This document shows positions 1 to 13,072 of a stretch of DNA of 64,000 bases, piece by piece. Source of the DNA: Gamsiella multidivaricata (taxonomy: Eukaryota; Mortierellomycota; Mortierellomycetes; Mortierellales; Mortierellaceae); NCBI RefSeq assembly GCF_025024155.1, contig NW_026251792.1, forward strand, positions 87,181 to 151,180, in the 5' to 3' direction. The notes beneath the pieces were generated by a model that made no database searches, had not been told where the DNA came from, and saw only the letters and a list, made by a program, of their open reading frames with translations. A program made the position numbers and the translations under genes. Numbering within the stretch: position 1 is the stretch's first letter; the number at the start of each line of letters is the position of its first letter.

Positions 1-338
1 CCGTGCATAGAAGACATCTAGGACTTAAAGGCCTTTGCGGACCATGCGTCTCGTGCTCATGTGGAATGCACAGCGTGGCGGTAGTAACACGGTATCGATA
101 GACACTCTATTACAAGGCACGCTATACGGTTGCATCTGGATGTTGAAGAGTCGCGTAGAAATCGCGCCCCTTGGTTTATGGAGTAAGTCAAGGCTTTCAA
201 AACTTTTATCATACATTTTTACATGGCGGACAAAAATAAGGTATCGTGGCGAGAACTATCGTATGAAGTCTCTGCAGTCGGAAGTTTAAAAAACTGCAAA
301 ATATAGAAGCTAGAAACGACGAAGGGAACGTGAAGCCA

Positions 339-489
339 CTAATGAATGTGATGGTGGTGATGATGATGATGCTGGTGATGGATGATATGCTGTTGTGGCT
401 GTGGCTGCGGCTGCGGCCCTGGAGGCGGAGGCTGCTGATGTCCATGGGGAAGCTGTATGATTGAGTTATGGAGATTGGAAGAGAGAGGC

Positions 490-551
<62 letters not shown>

Positions 552-3500
552 TTGTTGCTGCTGGTGGTTTTGTAGGAAGTTGTAGTATAATCGATCGCTT
601 TGAAGATCCAGATAGCTCGTGTTCGGTAACGAAGAAGATACCGGATTCATAGAGGCCGTTGTCGAGGCCATGAAAGTGCCGGACAGGTCCAGAAACGACA
701 GCGTGTCGATGTAAGGGTCTCCATGGAAATGCAGGACCTCTGTACACTGTCCTAGAGCGTTGTTGATGCTCTGTGTATTCAGATGCAGCTGATCTTGAGA
801 GGTTGGTCCTAGTCCAGCTACAGCGCTGAAAATCGAGCGCTGCGTTGGATGGTTCAAAACGGCTGCCGGTGCTGATCCAACCAGCGTTTGCTCCAGATGG
901 CTTGGTATCCCAGCTACGTTTTGAAGCATGACATCCTTTCCGTTGTGGGCAGAGGCGAGTGGCGACCGAGAGATCTCGTTGTACTCGTTGTACTCTGGCA
1001 CGATGTCCATGTCATCTAGAAGTCGCAGGTTATCATCCAGGTCCAATGCTAATGAAGCACCAAAGTTGTCTTGAGGTGCTGACTGATCGAGTACCGGAGC
1101 CTGAGCCATAGACGACTCTTGTCGTAAAAGTTGCGTTTGATCCGCCAATCGCTGCTGCCGATCAACCAGGGTCGTGGTGTAGTGTGTGAGGTCTTGTAGT
1201 GATCGCGTCCAGTTAGTCCTTTCCTGGACCGATGACTGGAACTGCGGTGGGTGTTGAGAGTAGACTTGAGAGGCGCTTTGGTGTCGGGTGTGGCCAACAA
1301 CGCGATCAGGTTCATCCTCCTGCTTCCATACATATCCAGCAGCAAACTGAAGTTTAGGGTGCTGCTCGTCCGAGGACGGTTGCTGATGGATCTGCTGCCG
1401 TGACAGCAAATCGTGCTGAGATATGTTGCCTACACTGGGACTCGAGGTCGCATTTTCCATCGGGTTTGGATCGAACGAAGCATTCATATGGGTGGTAAAG
1501 GACCGAAGATTGTCTGTGTTTGCTTGCGTGGAACAAGGGATGCCGATGGGAGACAGAACATCCGTAGGTCGAATAGATGAAAAAGCATCGGATTCCTGTT
1601 GCGTGCCCTGAGCCATTGACGTAGGTTCCGAGCTCAAAATAAGGTCTGCCCTTGAATTGCTGACACCCACTCCAAAATGCAAATCGCTCTCCTGGGGATG
1701 CTGCCGAATACTATATCCTTGCTGCCATTGCGGTACGCCGTGCCCACTCTGCTGCTGCAACGACGAACTATGAGGTTGCTCCGATTGGTGCCGCGGTAAA
1801 GACTGGCTGCGTTGCCCATGATGCTGGGATTGCTGGATTTGCTGAAGGTGAAGATGAAATTGTAAATGGCTCATATTGCTGTTGTTTCGCTGAGGCAAGG
1901 CTGAGTGTCGATAGAGCTGCTGCGGAAGCGAAAGATCTTGTATGACTTTGTCAGTCGACGCGTACAGGTTTAATGAATGCCTTGTTGGACCGATGTGAGA
2001 CCGCCGTGAAGGCAAAGCACTGTGGCGATTCCTGTTAAGCGATTTAAGAGGCGACCGCAGCGCAGCCGGTGTGCTGTTAGAACGCATGAGTGCAGATTGT
2101 GTCGGATAAGGGTGGATGTCCTCTGCAGTCGCGTGCTTCACATGGGAATGTATTGCTCCATATTGCTGACTTGTGGCGCCACTAGATCCAGTCTGCGTCT
2201 GCGCTAAATGCCGATTCTCATATAGTAGAGATTGTGAGTAGTTATGGGTGGTCCACGGGGCTGAGGTACGTCTGTCTTGCTGCTGTACTTTGACATCACT
2301 GTCCGTGGAAGGATGCGAGGGCAAATAGGAAGAGCTAGACGCCCGTCGCGGAGCATTATGTCGAGAATGAGACACTGACGACTGGAACTGCGGATTGCCT
2401 GGAGCATATCTTCCTGGCCCATTGATTGATGTGCCGGCGATGATGCTCTCTGGTAGCCTTTCTGCTATGAGGTGGAGCGGTGTGGGCGGTAGTGACGACG
2501 GCTGAGCATGGCATAGAGGAGAGGAAAGCGGCGAGATCAGGTGCGCAACTGTGCTAGACATGGCATCCACAGGGTAATTGAAGTTCGCGATGCCGTTGCT
2601 CATCAAGGCACCAGAGGGTGTGGACGAGCTGCTGGAAGACTCTGAGTACGTAACCGGTTGATCAAAATAGTCGAAAGAAGCAACAATGGGAGCGTCTCCT
2701 GCCATCTCTGCGCGTGTATCCTGTACAGCGACGCCTTGGCTGTTCAACGTGCCCTCAATCGAACTGGTGATGTTGATTGTTCCCGTATGGGATTCCGGCG
2801 GTGATGAGGCCGATGAAGCGGAGCGGGCGACAGCGGCACCAGCATTGAACAGCGCTCGAAGTGATGTTGGAGAAGAGGAGGAGCTCATAAGGCTTCTCTT
2901 TCCTTTAGGCTCTGAACCCCCAGCAGCGTCCACACTGCTCGATTCGACTTCGTCTGCTCGCATGAGTTGACCGGATGCACTGGCCCTTCTGACGAGTAAA
3001 CCAGGCACTCTGACGCTTCCAGCCTCTTTTCCTTGACCATCCATACTTTGCATCTCCACCTGCGTCGGCCAGATCGTCCCGTACTCGCCAGTAGGACCAC
3101 CTTCAGTCCCCGGCCCGTTAAACACTGATCCGGTTCCTGAATGCGCGCTTGCTGCTGCTGCGGTGGCCACGGCAACAGCGACTGCTGCCGCCGCTGCTGC
3201 TGATGTAGACCCTGATATGTTGCGAGGGGGACGCATGCTTGGTCCAACCAGTGTACATTGCACCGCGCTCCTTTCACAATTCCTACAAGGGTGACCCTTT
3301 TCAACATCGCATTTGATTTTCCTACGAGTCGCAACAGAGCGTTGGTTCAAAGTAAGGATGACGGCGTTAGTCGTCTGAAGAACGCATTGCTGCACCGATA
3401 CCGGCAGAGTACAGAGAATTTGTGGTTTAGGAGACGCGAGGATGCATGATAGTAGCGTTCCATTGCCAATCACTCCTGAATATGCCAAAGCAACACGGCC

Positions 3501-4176
3501 GCCTCGTTTCCCGGGCACAAACATTTCTCAGGACACCTTTTCCATTCTCTTCAGTAATTTCACCACAAAAGTTACTAAAATCTCAAACACCCAGCGTTGA
3601 AACCCGACGCAGCGTTTTTTTTTTTTTGAGTTTGATACACTCGACAACCGCAAACACTTCGGCAAGTTCGGCTACGCAGCTCAATCCCAGATCCTGTCAA
3701 TTGGGCGGAGCATCAACAACTTTGTCCACACAAAGTCAACTGACAGCGGCTCATGTTGCAGCGATAGCTTGGATAACAATTCTTCATATAAACGCAGGAA
3801 GTCAGTAGGAAGGCGCAGAGGGGTGTAAGGGGACGTCATGTTGCTACTTGCTGAGCAATTGCTGAACACTGGGCCTTTGCAGGGCCTCGGCCGATTCATT
3901 ATCCGACCTTCGCCACAGCATTCCCTGAGAGAGTCGTGTTGAAAAATTCATCCATGGACTTCCTCCCCAATCCCAAGTGCGCTCTCTGCCTTTTCACCTA
4001 TCTCAGAGTCAATTGCGGAGCTTCTAGCCATGGAAGAACAAGATGTGCACTCACCGATAATGGCATGTATCGCATGCTAACTTGGACCTTCTTCGAGCAG
4101 GCGCAGCATGAGGTGGGGCCAGTGCTGAGGGCGAAGAATGTTCTGTCAAGTCGGCTGCTCCCTCCTTTTTGTCCAT
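339..4176 (-). CDS. Zn(2)-Cys(6) fungal transcription factor, Q/H-rich
   Basis: Two exons in translation order: 4176-4055 and 3321-339, giving 1034 aa. The exon join restores a complete binuclear zinc cluster at about residues 34-60: CDTC, then KIKC, then a 7-residue spacer, CRNC and a final Cys six residues later. Basic residues (ARRRSK) precede it. The 733-nt intron splits an Arg codon between the second and third cysteines and starts with a strong GTGAGT donor. The rest is low complexity, rich in Ser, Gln and His, with a run of 25 Gln near residue 985 and a His-rich C-terminus. I see no fungal-specific middle homology region. By family it should be a nuclear, sequence-specific DNA-binding regulator; the target genes are unknown. 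The first ATG (4176) is the only in-frame start in exon 1. The DNA-binding assignment is firm; the C-terminal end is as read from the open frame. Confidence 0.88.
488..562 (-). repeat. CAG/CAA microsatellite encoding polyglutamine
   Basis: A mixed CAG/CAA trinucleotide tract on the minus strand encodes 25 consecutive glutamines in the Zn2Cys6 factor. The interleaved CAA codons should slow slippage compared with pure CAG. A GAT/CAT tract (about 345-380) encodes the His-rich tail just downstream. Confidence 0.95.
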
Positions 4177-5279
4177 GATCAGAGCACTGTGGAAGAAGAC
4201 AGGACAGTGGACCGGTAACAATGTGTTGTTTTTAAGAAGGGGAGGAGAGATTGGATATGGAGAAGGTCAGCCTGAGAGGCAAATGGATCCGTCGCTTTGT
4301 TAATTGTCCAATACTGAGTGGTGCACCTCGACTCAACTTGAAGACTTGAGAGTCAAAGGTGAGACGAGCACAGTAGACGGAGTGGCGAAAAAGAATGGCG
4401 GTGTGAAAGTTGGTCAGCACAAAGGGGTGTCAAGAGATGAGAAGTTGCCAGGGATAGTTCATGTAAGAGGGGATCAGTTCATTCGGCAGATGAGAAGGGA
4501 AAGAGATTGGATTCAGTGTGAGGAAGAGAGAGAGAGAGAGAGTGTGTGTGTGTGTGTGTGAGAGAGAGAGTGGGCAAAGGTAGGCTCAAGTTCCGCTAGT
4601 AGGCGTATGGTATTTGTATCGAGTTTGTAACAGGGACAATGGCTCTCAGGTTCAGGAACGCGTGCAGCCAGCGGTCTATATACACCTCTGCATGGTCTTC
4701 CCTCTCCCTGCGAGCTTACAGCTCGAAGATGTTCGTGAGAAGACCGTTTCAAAACGCGGACCTGTACCATCCATGCGAATGAACGGCCTGAACGGCGCTT
4801 CACATGCGCACCGCCATACGTCGAGGTGTATCTCATTCTGTTGCTCGTTTTGGCCATGCGGAGCAAACTCGCTGCTCTGTCAAATAGCCCAATTTACTGC
4901 TCAGGCACATCCATACCATTCATTAATACAGTCTATATCACTTGTCCATCTTGCAACTTGCTGATATTATCATAATTGTACATTTTATTATCCAGCAACG
5001 AACTGTGCTTTTCAAAGAAAAAAAGATAAAGAATGCCTGGTCTAGAGTAAATGCAAAGCGACCAATTGGAAAAAAATATATGAAAGGACGGGTATGTTAC
5101 AAAAAAATAAAAAGCAAAAGAAAAAAGAGGATGAAGACGAATAAGAACAACCATTAAAAACGAGAGCGAGAAAGAAATATGACAAGACATGGACAGAACT
5201 GAAGTATTCAGACGAAGACGGTAAGAGCGCCCCAAGGAACTGAGCAGATAAAATAAAGTATGGATCGCCATGCTCCATC
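4177..5279. other. Intergenic region with AG/TG microsatellite
   Basis: Upstream flank of the Zn2Cys6 gene and downstream flank of the next minus-strand gene. It holds an (AG)n-(TG)n-(AG)n compound microsatellite at about 4527-4571 and an A-rich stretch at 5010-5160. Short open frames here are not supported by codon pattern or motifs. Confidence 0.6.
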
Positions 5280-6020
5280 CTAATCAAAGTCTACGAGTTC
5301 CCGGCTCCTCTCGTTCATAATCTCCATCAGGCTGAGCACGCTGGTCAAGAGAAGAATCTGGAGCCCAGTCTTGTCGACAACACTGGCAATCGATGCTGAA
5401 TGGATGATCAGCTTATCCGAGGCCCCCGTATGGCTACTCTGTAGCTTGGCCACTTTCGTGGCTGGCCCAAGACTAGTCGTATGACACAGCAGCACATCGG
5501 AGCCTGGTGGAGCCAGAATGCCTTGACCGTTACCCGCGGTCCACTGGTAAATTCGACCCTCAAATTCAAATGCCCAGCAGATGCTGTTTGGTCCACTGTC
5601 CGTGAGGTATCGCTCAGGCCGTTCAAAGTCATACTCGGGTGAATATGTCGATGAAGCTTTCTTGTACTGGAGCGAATTCTTTTCAACGGCCTTCTTGAAA
5701 GCAATCATATCTCGGAATTGGACATTGATGTCCTTTGAATCTGTGGTGAGATAGAGGTCCAGGAGATATTCGCCCTTGCTTTTGACCTTGCAGACTTGGT
5801 TACTCTTATGGTCCTTGACTGTCATGCTCCTATTACTACTATCGGACTTGGACTGGAAGGTATAACATTCCTTCTTGTTTTCTGATGTGCACTTGACCTT
5901 TGGTGTCAAGACACCTCCTGCTGTAAGTGTGTAGGTGATAGTGGGGTGGATCGATGGGCTAAATGGAATGGGGTCATTGCGGCTGCTCAACATGGCTGGC
6001 GGTGGGCGCGTCAGAGGCAT
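5280..6020 (-). CDS. Hypothetical protein, possibly tubby/scramblase-like fold
   Basis: Single open frame of 246 aa from the ATG at 6020; the frame runs 13 codons further upstream, but only to a GTG. I do not recognise the family with certainty. The sequence alternates short strand-like segments (YTLTAGG, CYTFQS, SMTVKD, LLDLYL, CWAFEFEGRIYQWT), ends each with polar turns, and has a late WTAGNG turn followed by a predicted amphipathic helix near the C-terminus. This is the look of LURP-one/scramblase/tubby-C-terminal-like proteins that are common as hypotheticals in fungi, but that is inference only. There is no signal peptide or clear membrane segment apart from a hydrophobic helix near residue 225. 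Confidence 0.6.
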   Translation of the reverse strand: MPLTRPPPAMLSSRNDPIPFSPSIHPTITYTLTAGGVLTPKVKCTSENKKECYTFQSKSDSSNRSMTVKDHKSNQVCKVKSKGEYLLDLYLTTDSKDINVQFRDMIAFKKAVEKNSLQYKKASSTYSPEYDFERPERYLTDSGPNSICWAFEFEGRIYQWTAGNGQGILAPPGSDVLLCHTTSLGPATKVAKLQSSHTGASDKLIIHSASIASVVDKTGLQILLLTSVLSLMEIMNERSRELVDFD

Positions 6021-9000
6021 GGATGTGTATTTTCGGTTGATTGAGTCGATCGCTACCACAGAGTCACAGGTGTTCAGTAGATGTTGCTCTATTACATGTC
6101 AAGGATGATGGAGACCGTGCGTTAGAATAATGCACAACGGGAGACGAGCAAGGAATAAAGCTATAGCAAAAACTAGCCAAGTCGCCCATTCGCTAAGAAT
6201 ATTCAGGTTTCACGGCAATGCGACTGTTATGTCACACAGGATGATCGGTAGGGGTGGTAATGCTCATCCCTTTCTCCTCACTTCGGCTCAATCTTTTCAG
6301 CTGCGTCGGCATTCACCCACCGACTCGTTTGCAAGCTGCAGCTCCGTATGATCGGACGGGCGTATGTTTGACCATTTATCTGTTCCAAGGAGAGGGAAAG
6401 AGGCGGACCAGGTTGAAAAGAATAAAAAAGTCGGCTAGATACAGTGCAGGACTTACCACTTTTGATGGCTTGAGCAGAGAAGAATAAAGGGAAGAGTTCG
6501 ACAAAGGGTTTTGCGTGTGCGAACAGTAGGGATGGATGAGTGGAGGAGCAGAGGGGCAGCTGTGGGTGCAAATAGGAGGTATTTCCTAGCAGGGAAGAGA
6601 TAAGGATGAAAAGAGGAATTGGTTCCTGGATCTGTTGTGAGACACAGCGTGTTTATCGCCAATGAAAGACTGTTTGAGGAATGAGTAGTTGGATGGTATG
6701 TTCTCTCGTAAAGATCGACAGATGGAAGAGATTAGGTGGGATCGGCGAGGAGGGAAGGGGAGGGAGAAGAAGGTGAGCAAAGAGAAGTCGAGCAGAAACG
6801 GAAGTAATGAAGAAGAAGAAAAAGAAAAAAAAGTGCGAAAGCAGAAAAAAATATCAGCACGCTTTTGCGAGATTGGACAAATAGAATGTCCGAAGAATTT
6901 AATATGAATGATGTATGAATACGAAGCATAAATTAGCCCTCGAGTCGTCTCCCTTCTGAATCCTCCTTCTCTTTCCTTTTTCTTCATGGATTGGGAGTGC
7001 GCGCGAAGCATCCATTGATCGTAACAATGCACACTTCCATCTGCACCAGCCTTCGCAATAACAAATGCTGTACAACCGCCCCTTTCATCCCCCCCTCCTC
7101 ATCCCTTTTGTTGCCAGGCCCACAATGGACAGGAGGGCAATGCATCTCATGCACCAGCCTGCTAACAAACAAACAAGAAGCGCGTGTCCCATTTGTGTGC
7201 TCTACCCTAAGGTCTACCGCAGTGTACACTCGATGGCCAGGTCTACCCCACGCTCATTTGAAACCAACCCCGTTGAAGGAAGAGCAAGCAGAAAGAAAAG
7301 AGAAAGACCTGCAAATGCTTGCAATTAATATTTGCTGTTCTATATACTAAAACCCCAAGAAGTCGTAAGAAAGAAGCAAGAAAGGAATAACTTTCTGCGG
7401 ATCAAGGTTGAACAGAATGCCGTCTGGTTTCCAGCCATTGCATTATGGTCAAAAACTTCCCGGCGCTCCTGTATTCTTCAAGACTGCATGCCGTCGATTT
7501 ATGGACTTACCGAGATTCAAGATCGCCCACTGAACGATAGTTGTTATTCGAAGATATATATATATATATCCTTTGTTTACTGAGTCTGCCTTTTTTTTTT
7601 TCAATTGGCTAAGCAGCAACACAACCAAATGATTTGTGGCGAAAAAAAACGAGAATAATGCTACAAACGCGATGCGCTGCTTAATGAAGTCAATCTCGCT
7701 CTCCAGAATCTTGAGCTCATCCAATCTTACCGTGAAAAGGATGTGGGGCGTTTGCCCCAAGAGGTATGAGAAAAAAGTGTTGATATTTGATCCTTCTGCA
7801 TTTGACAGGCATGCAGACGCAGGCTAGGGTTGAGTTTTGGTTTGAACTTTGGTAAGAAGCAATTGGGTTAGCTATTCGGATATACCTTTGCCGGATTGGT
7901 TAGCAAAGTCAAGGCGGCGTGCATGTAAGAGGCAGATGACCAGCGGGAAAGGTGCCATGTCTCCTTCGCGGTCAGACACAAGAGGAGGAGCGCAAGGAAG
8001 GAGGATTGAGATTAATGGGGGGTTTTTCCTGCATGGGAAGGAAACTTGGGCAGGAAAAGTGGGGGCAGGCAAACTCTCAGATCCTCATATATCATCATCC
8101 TCCCCCTTAAAAAGTTTCTGCTCGCGTGGCAGGAGTGTTGCTTGCTGGGCCAGTCAGCTTTGTAATGTATCGTGCGTGAGAGGGAAGGGATCGGCATTTA
8201 GAAAATAATAATAATAAAAGGCTGCGTATTTGTTCCTCGTGGCGAAAGTAACTTCTGGTCCGCAACTATAATCTTCGAAGCAAAAAAACGTGGGTCGCAT
8301 TTCTGTACTTCTATCCGAGTACTAAGCCCTTTGTTTTGCCACCATCATCATCGCGTTCTGTCCCGCCCGTTCAGAGCACAAGCAAAATACTGTTCATGGA
8401 ATACATACCTCTGTATTCCCCAATTAAAGAGATCTAGATGGTCTATTAAGTCTCATGTCATAGATGCGGTACATTGCAGAGGCGTGCGGCGAAAAATCAC
8501 TGATCGGTACTCGTTGGCATATCCTCTTGTTCATGATGAATCACGATCATGGTTACCGATGGATATAGAGCACCATGTTCGGAAAGATCAGTTCGACGGT
8601 TGCGGACTCACCCTCTTCTGGAGGCAAGGCCCTCTTATTCTCCGACTGGCATTCGAGCACGTCTTCGCATTATATACCCCTGAATCCATTCCTTTGCCCA
8701 ATTATGCGCATATTTATAATTATAACGTTTGTCCCTACGTCCCCGCCAAGGAGGCATGTATAGACCCACCAACGATAGTTAAATTGTACCTGACAAAGAA
8801 ATGCTCCCCTAATACGAACGCTATCCCCCCGGCTCTACATCGCTAAGAGTGTTGCAAAGCAGGGAGAGAAAATGGCAAAGCTGCTTCGATTGCCAACCCT
8901 ATGGAGCAATGTCAGAGATGTTGTATTGAACAGAAATATTGAAATCACTAGCATTGTTCCACGGGGTCTATTCTGTGCGCATGAATAAAAGGTTTGACGC

Positions 9001-9350
9001 GAGTTAGCCTCAATCATAGACGGAGATATATCAGGCTATCAATCACACCAGGCTTCGCGTTTTTGGCAGTGCATGCATGCATTGATGCCCATAAAAATCC
9101 GTGTCTTTTGGCAACTCTCCATCGCTCCCTACCTTGCAATGCACCTTCATTTCACCAAAGCATACCTTTGACTTTATCAACCCTTCTCCTACGCATTCCC
9201 AACTTTCTCTATAGAACCGTGCTTCAATGTAAAATATGACTTTTATCCCTGACCCCGGATACTATACGAAGGCCCAGAATGTCCTACAAGTCCAAGCGGT
9301 TGTAGGACTATAAATGGTTCAATTCATATCCTTGGAGTCAGTCAGCCTTT
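6021..9350. other. Gene-poor region
   Basis: About 3.3 kb without a supported gene. It has CT- and GA-rich patches, a TA repeat near 7554-7570 and several short open frames without recognisable motifs. One plus-strand frame at 8331-8846 stays open for 171 codons but begins at TTG and shows no family signature. Part of this stretch is the 5' region of the gene ending at 6020. Confidence 0.5.
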
Positions 9351-9351
9351 T

Positions 9352-9730
9352 TCAGCTCTCCTTACCCGATTCTCTCCCGCTCCCCTTTTTTCCCGTTGAA
9401 TACAGGTCTGCCAATTGGTGTTCATTCAGTTGACTTTTCCAAGAGGGATGGACTTCAAACAAATCAGGTTGCGCCTGCCCTGTCACTTTTTGCTCACACA
9501 GCTTAATAAAATAAAAAGCTGGAGTTGAAAAGCTCTGGTCCTGATATTCGAAGAGTTGAGTATCTCGTAAAACAGGATACATCACCAAAGTAGACAGCAC
9601 CCGGATCAACCTCAATTTCATGTGGCAGAGTGAGAAGGAGCTTGCGGACAAAATCCTTCCCGAGCTGTGCATAACATGCGTCCCGTTGTAGTACTCTCTC
9701 CCTCCCTCCCTCTCCCTCTCTCTTTCTCAC
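9352..9730 (-). pseudogene. Decayed protein-coding fragment, family not identified
   Basis: Two overlapping minus-strand frames look protein-like but each is incomplete. The upstream frame (9730-9503) carries AQLGKDFVRKLLLTLPHEI and FTRYSTLRISGPELFN and then stops. The second frame (from about 9590 to the stop at 9352) continues with TPAFYFIKLCEQ, PDLFEVHPSW and LADLYST. The most economical reading is one ancestral coding piece broken by a frameshift near 9515. An unrecognised intron is the alternative. The fragment abuts GA-rich simple sequence on its 5' side and has no good start codon. It could be a relic of a multicopy fungal family; I could not name it. Confidence 0.35.
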
Positions 9731-9810
9731 GCGCCTTCTAATTTTTAGCTAGATAGTTATTCTCAAGACCCATAACTCATTACTTTATTGAAGGTCCAGA
9801 GACGAATCAT

Positions 9811-10734
9811 TTACAATTTCTTCTGAATGGGCAGGGAGTGGGTTGACGAGAATCCTGGGACATAGCTGTTTATTCCTTGCGAGGGTGCTGAAGACGGGGT
9901 TGATCCTGGTCCTGATGGTGGCTGTGCCGGACTCTCTTGCCATAGACCGTCCCTTTTCCAACCGCTTACTAGCACCTTGATCTAATGACACGAAGGTAAG
10001 AGAGGGGATAATAAATACGTGGTACCTGGCAGAACATACCCTCCCAGCCTTCCTCTCTTTGGCGTCGCTTCTTAAAAAAATAAAGTGAAAAAAAGAATGC
10101 CGCTTACCACCAGTGGCAACGGAATCGGCTTCGAGAGTCGTTTCCGGTCATACACCAGACTGTCATATATTGCATCGTGGTTCTTTGGGTTGATGGCGCT
10201 CAGGGCTGGATTGTTGCTATTGGCACTTGGGACCACATGCCACCTTCCTTTTGTCCATTGGTCTCTTGTCCGGTTCCAATGATCAAGACCAGTATTCGAG
10301 TCCGGTGACGAGGCTTCTGTGGACGAGCAGGTTTTATTCGCACTCCCTGAGTCCTGATCTGCTAGTGTCATTGCGGCCGCCTCTGTCTCAAGGCCTTGGT
10401 CCTGATTATCACCCTTTTCGGTATTATAGGTTATTCCGGTGTAGTAGCGTTGGTATTCTGGCGAACCCATACCGGCCATCGTGTCGAAAAAGGGATCCCC
10501 TGTAGCCCAGTCTGGTCGCTTGGATGGAGCTTCTGCTGTGGCTACTGATTTTGGTCCTTCTGTAGTTGATGCTCTCTCTGTTGGCAAGACCGATGCCGGT
10601 AATGACGATGACGGAGCTGTCGTTTCAGATAGGGCCGTTGAGCCGGGAATGGTACCACCTGCCTTGTCTGAGGTCGGGGCGGCGTGAGAAAATCTTTCAG
10701 GCTCCAAGGACGCTGCGGTCCCGTTCTTTTCCAT
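9811..10734 (-). CDS. DUF4050 / Gag1-like clamp domain protein
   Basis: Two exons, 10734-10108 and 9981-9811, with a 126-nt GT-AG intron; 265 aa. The N-terminal half is Ser/Thr/Ala-rich and disordered. The C-terminal half carries the conserved block DHWNRTRDQWTKGRW, then NPKNHDAIYDSLVYDRK, KPIPLPLV and, after splicing, VLVSGWKRDGLW. This succession is typical of the fungal DUF4050 family, which I recall as named after fission yeast Gag1, a factor linked to restraint of TORC1 signalling. The role here is inferred from the family only. The gene is divergent from the Lines homolog, with 274 bp between the start codons. Without the second exon the frame would read into a nonsense hydrophobic tail, so the splice is well supported. 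Confidence 0.75.
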
Positions 10735-11008
10735 GGTTACGCCGCCGCTCTTTTGTTTCGTTTAAACAGAGACGGTGTTCTTCGAGGTTGGCTGAGTTCC
10801 TGAATGCGCTCCAGTTAGAGACTGCTGACAAGAGGTAGAGGGGTCTTTGAGAGTGTCCTTGTTTTTTTTTTTTATCGTCCCTTAAAAAAAAAAAAGACGA
10901 GCTGAAGCAAGCCACTTGGGCAAAGGGCATAATGAGCTCCCTTGCTCACTTTTCCTCACACTGGTGTCGTTGTTGGTATCTTTTACGGGAAGACTGGAAG
11001 TCTCGCGA
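10735..11008. promoter_or_regulatory. Bidirectional promoter region, Gag1-like / Lines pair
   Basis: Only 274 bp separate the divergent start codons at 10734 (-) and 11009 (+). The interval contains a T11 run (about 10863) and an A12 run (about 10884), a poly(dA:dT) arrangement that usually excludes nucleosomes. No TATA box is evident on either side. Confidence 0.5.
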
Positions 11009-13029
11009 ATGAATGAATGTCTGGAATCACTCAATGAGATCCGAACCTGCGATGTGCACGAACGGATCCGCAAGGTGAGACTCAGCGCAATACTAGAGAA
11101 CGCATGCTCGTGGAACATAGCCATTGACACTGATAGCCATGTTATTCTTCTGACCTTTTGCATGAACACCGGATATCAGTTGCTTGACCAAGGTGACCCA
11201 ACGGGACTACTAGCCTTACTCTCTCACGTCCAATTGACCGAACATGGAGAGCTTCAGCTGTCGCTCTTACGTGATATCGATATGGCGGTATGAAACTGAC
11301 TTCGTGACCAATACGTGAACCATTGGTAGCGAACTCCAGCAAGAAGTAACTCTTACTAATTGGCACCTAATTTTCTCCGATGATTTCTTATGGCCTTGCC
11401 TGCTACGCTAGAGTCGGCTCATGGAACTGACAGATGTATATCATCAATTTGTCGTCCAACGACTGATCAAGGCCCAATTGCTGCACTCAGAGCAGTGGTC
11501 GTCGATGGATCTACATGGAAACGAACGCGTAATATTGCTTCACCAGCGTCTTAAGATGATCCGTGGACTGGTCCAGCGACTGGCCGACCCTCATGAAGAC
11601 CTCTTGGGCCAGCAGAGAGGTATCTTGGAGCTATTTCATAGCCTGCTCAAGCATCATAGGCATTTGGTCCGTCGTGTGATGAACATGGAAAAGGATGATG
11701 ACAACATCGCGGACGAAAATCACGTCGCACCAATTATCCTGCACGAACTGGCACTATCCAGGTTTTGGAGATCGAGCTTCAATGGTCTCCTGAAATCAGC
11801 GGGATTACAGCACGTTCTTTTGATACTCCTTATCGACATCGAGAAAGTCCACAGTGAAAATTCAGGCAACGATCCATCGGTCAGGAAAAATCTTGAAATC
11901 TGCCACGCAGCCATCGTGGATTCATTGGATCAGGTACGCTGATTTGCCCTATTTACAAAGGCGTCTGTTTTGCAAAGTATTATGTTCGTTGACGAATGAA
12001 TGCCCATCTCCTTTCTTGCTTCTTTGTGTCGGCATCGATGTAGCTGCTGAATGTTTCTCAGTTTGCTCCGCAGGCTCACAGAAAACTGTTTGAATTGATA
12101 TGCTTGATTCTTAAATCCTCCGCCCGGCCTTTATCAGGATTGCAGCAGGAGAACGACTTGGATCAAGCCCTGGAGCTACCCATCCACATCTTCACGTCCC
12201 TAGCACCGATAGCACACCAGCTCATGATCGCGCTGAGCGAACGGGACCCACATCTGGATTATTTTTCTAGAGGGACGACATTTATTTTGGGCAGTAGTCC
12301 GGCATACTCAAGTATCCAGCAGGAACCATTAAAGGCACTGGCCTTAAATCCAGAGGCAATCCGCCAGCTGGGTCATGTATTTTTGACCGCAGTACTATCG
12401 ACTCTGGATATCCTTGCAGTTATGGACCGCCTGAGTAATGATATCTACGAATCCAGGGGCAGAGATCTCATTGACATACACGCATCGCAACTTCAGACGT
12501 CTTTACCAGCACTTTTATCGTTTATCGAGGATTGGACAGGACCCGTAACCTTGAGATACCTGCTGATGATTTATGGAGAAGATGATGCAGGCGTCTCTCG
12601 GCTTCTGAAGACTATGTCTCAGGTCCATCAAAGGCTGGACGACCTTCTACACTCCACACACGGTCACCATTCCGCATCATCACCGACACCCACTGCGCTG
12701 GAATATCTGGACAGGATATACGAACACCTTCATCGTCATGTACACCCAGTCGAGGCCCTGTTTCTATTCCTGGAGACGATCGGGTACGATGGCCTGACAC
12801 TACTGGACCTGCTACTCACAATGGACGACCATGAGACTGGCGGTATGCTTGCGGCGGTGATGACAATACTGAGGAACTTTACAGAGCGAGAGCTGGATCA
12901 GCAGACCCTTGTCGCGCGATGGCGGCAGGCAGTCACGGACGAGGATAAAAAGAGTATGACACAGTCTGTAGGCGGCAATGGTCCCATGGACAACGACCAG
13001 ATCAAGCGACTTTCGCGAAGCGAATATAG

Positions 13030-13072
<43 letters not shown>

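Noticed and set aside
8331..8846. 171-codon plus-strand open frame
   Set aside because: It starts at TTG, has no recognisable motif and shows no gene-like flanking splice or promoter signals; kept as intergenic.
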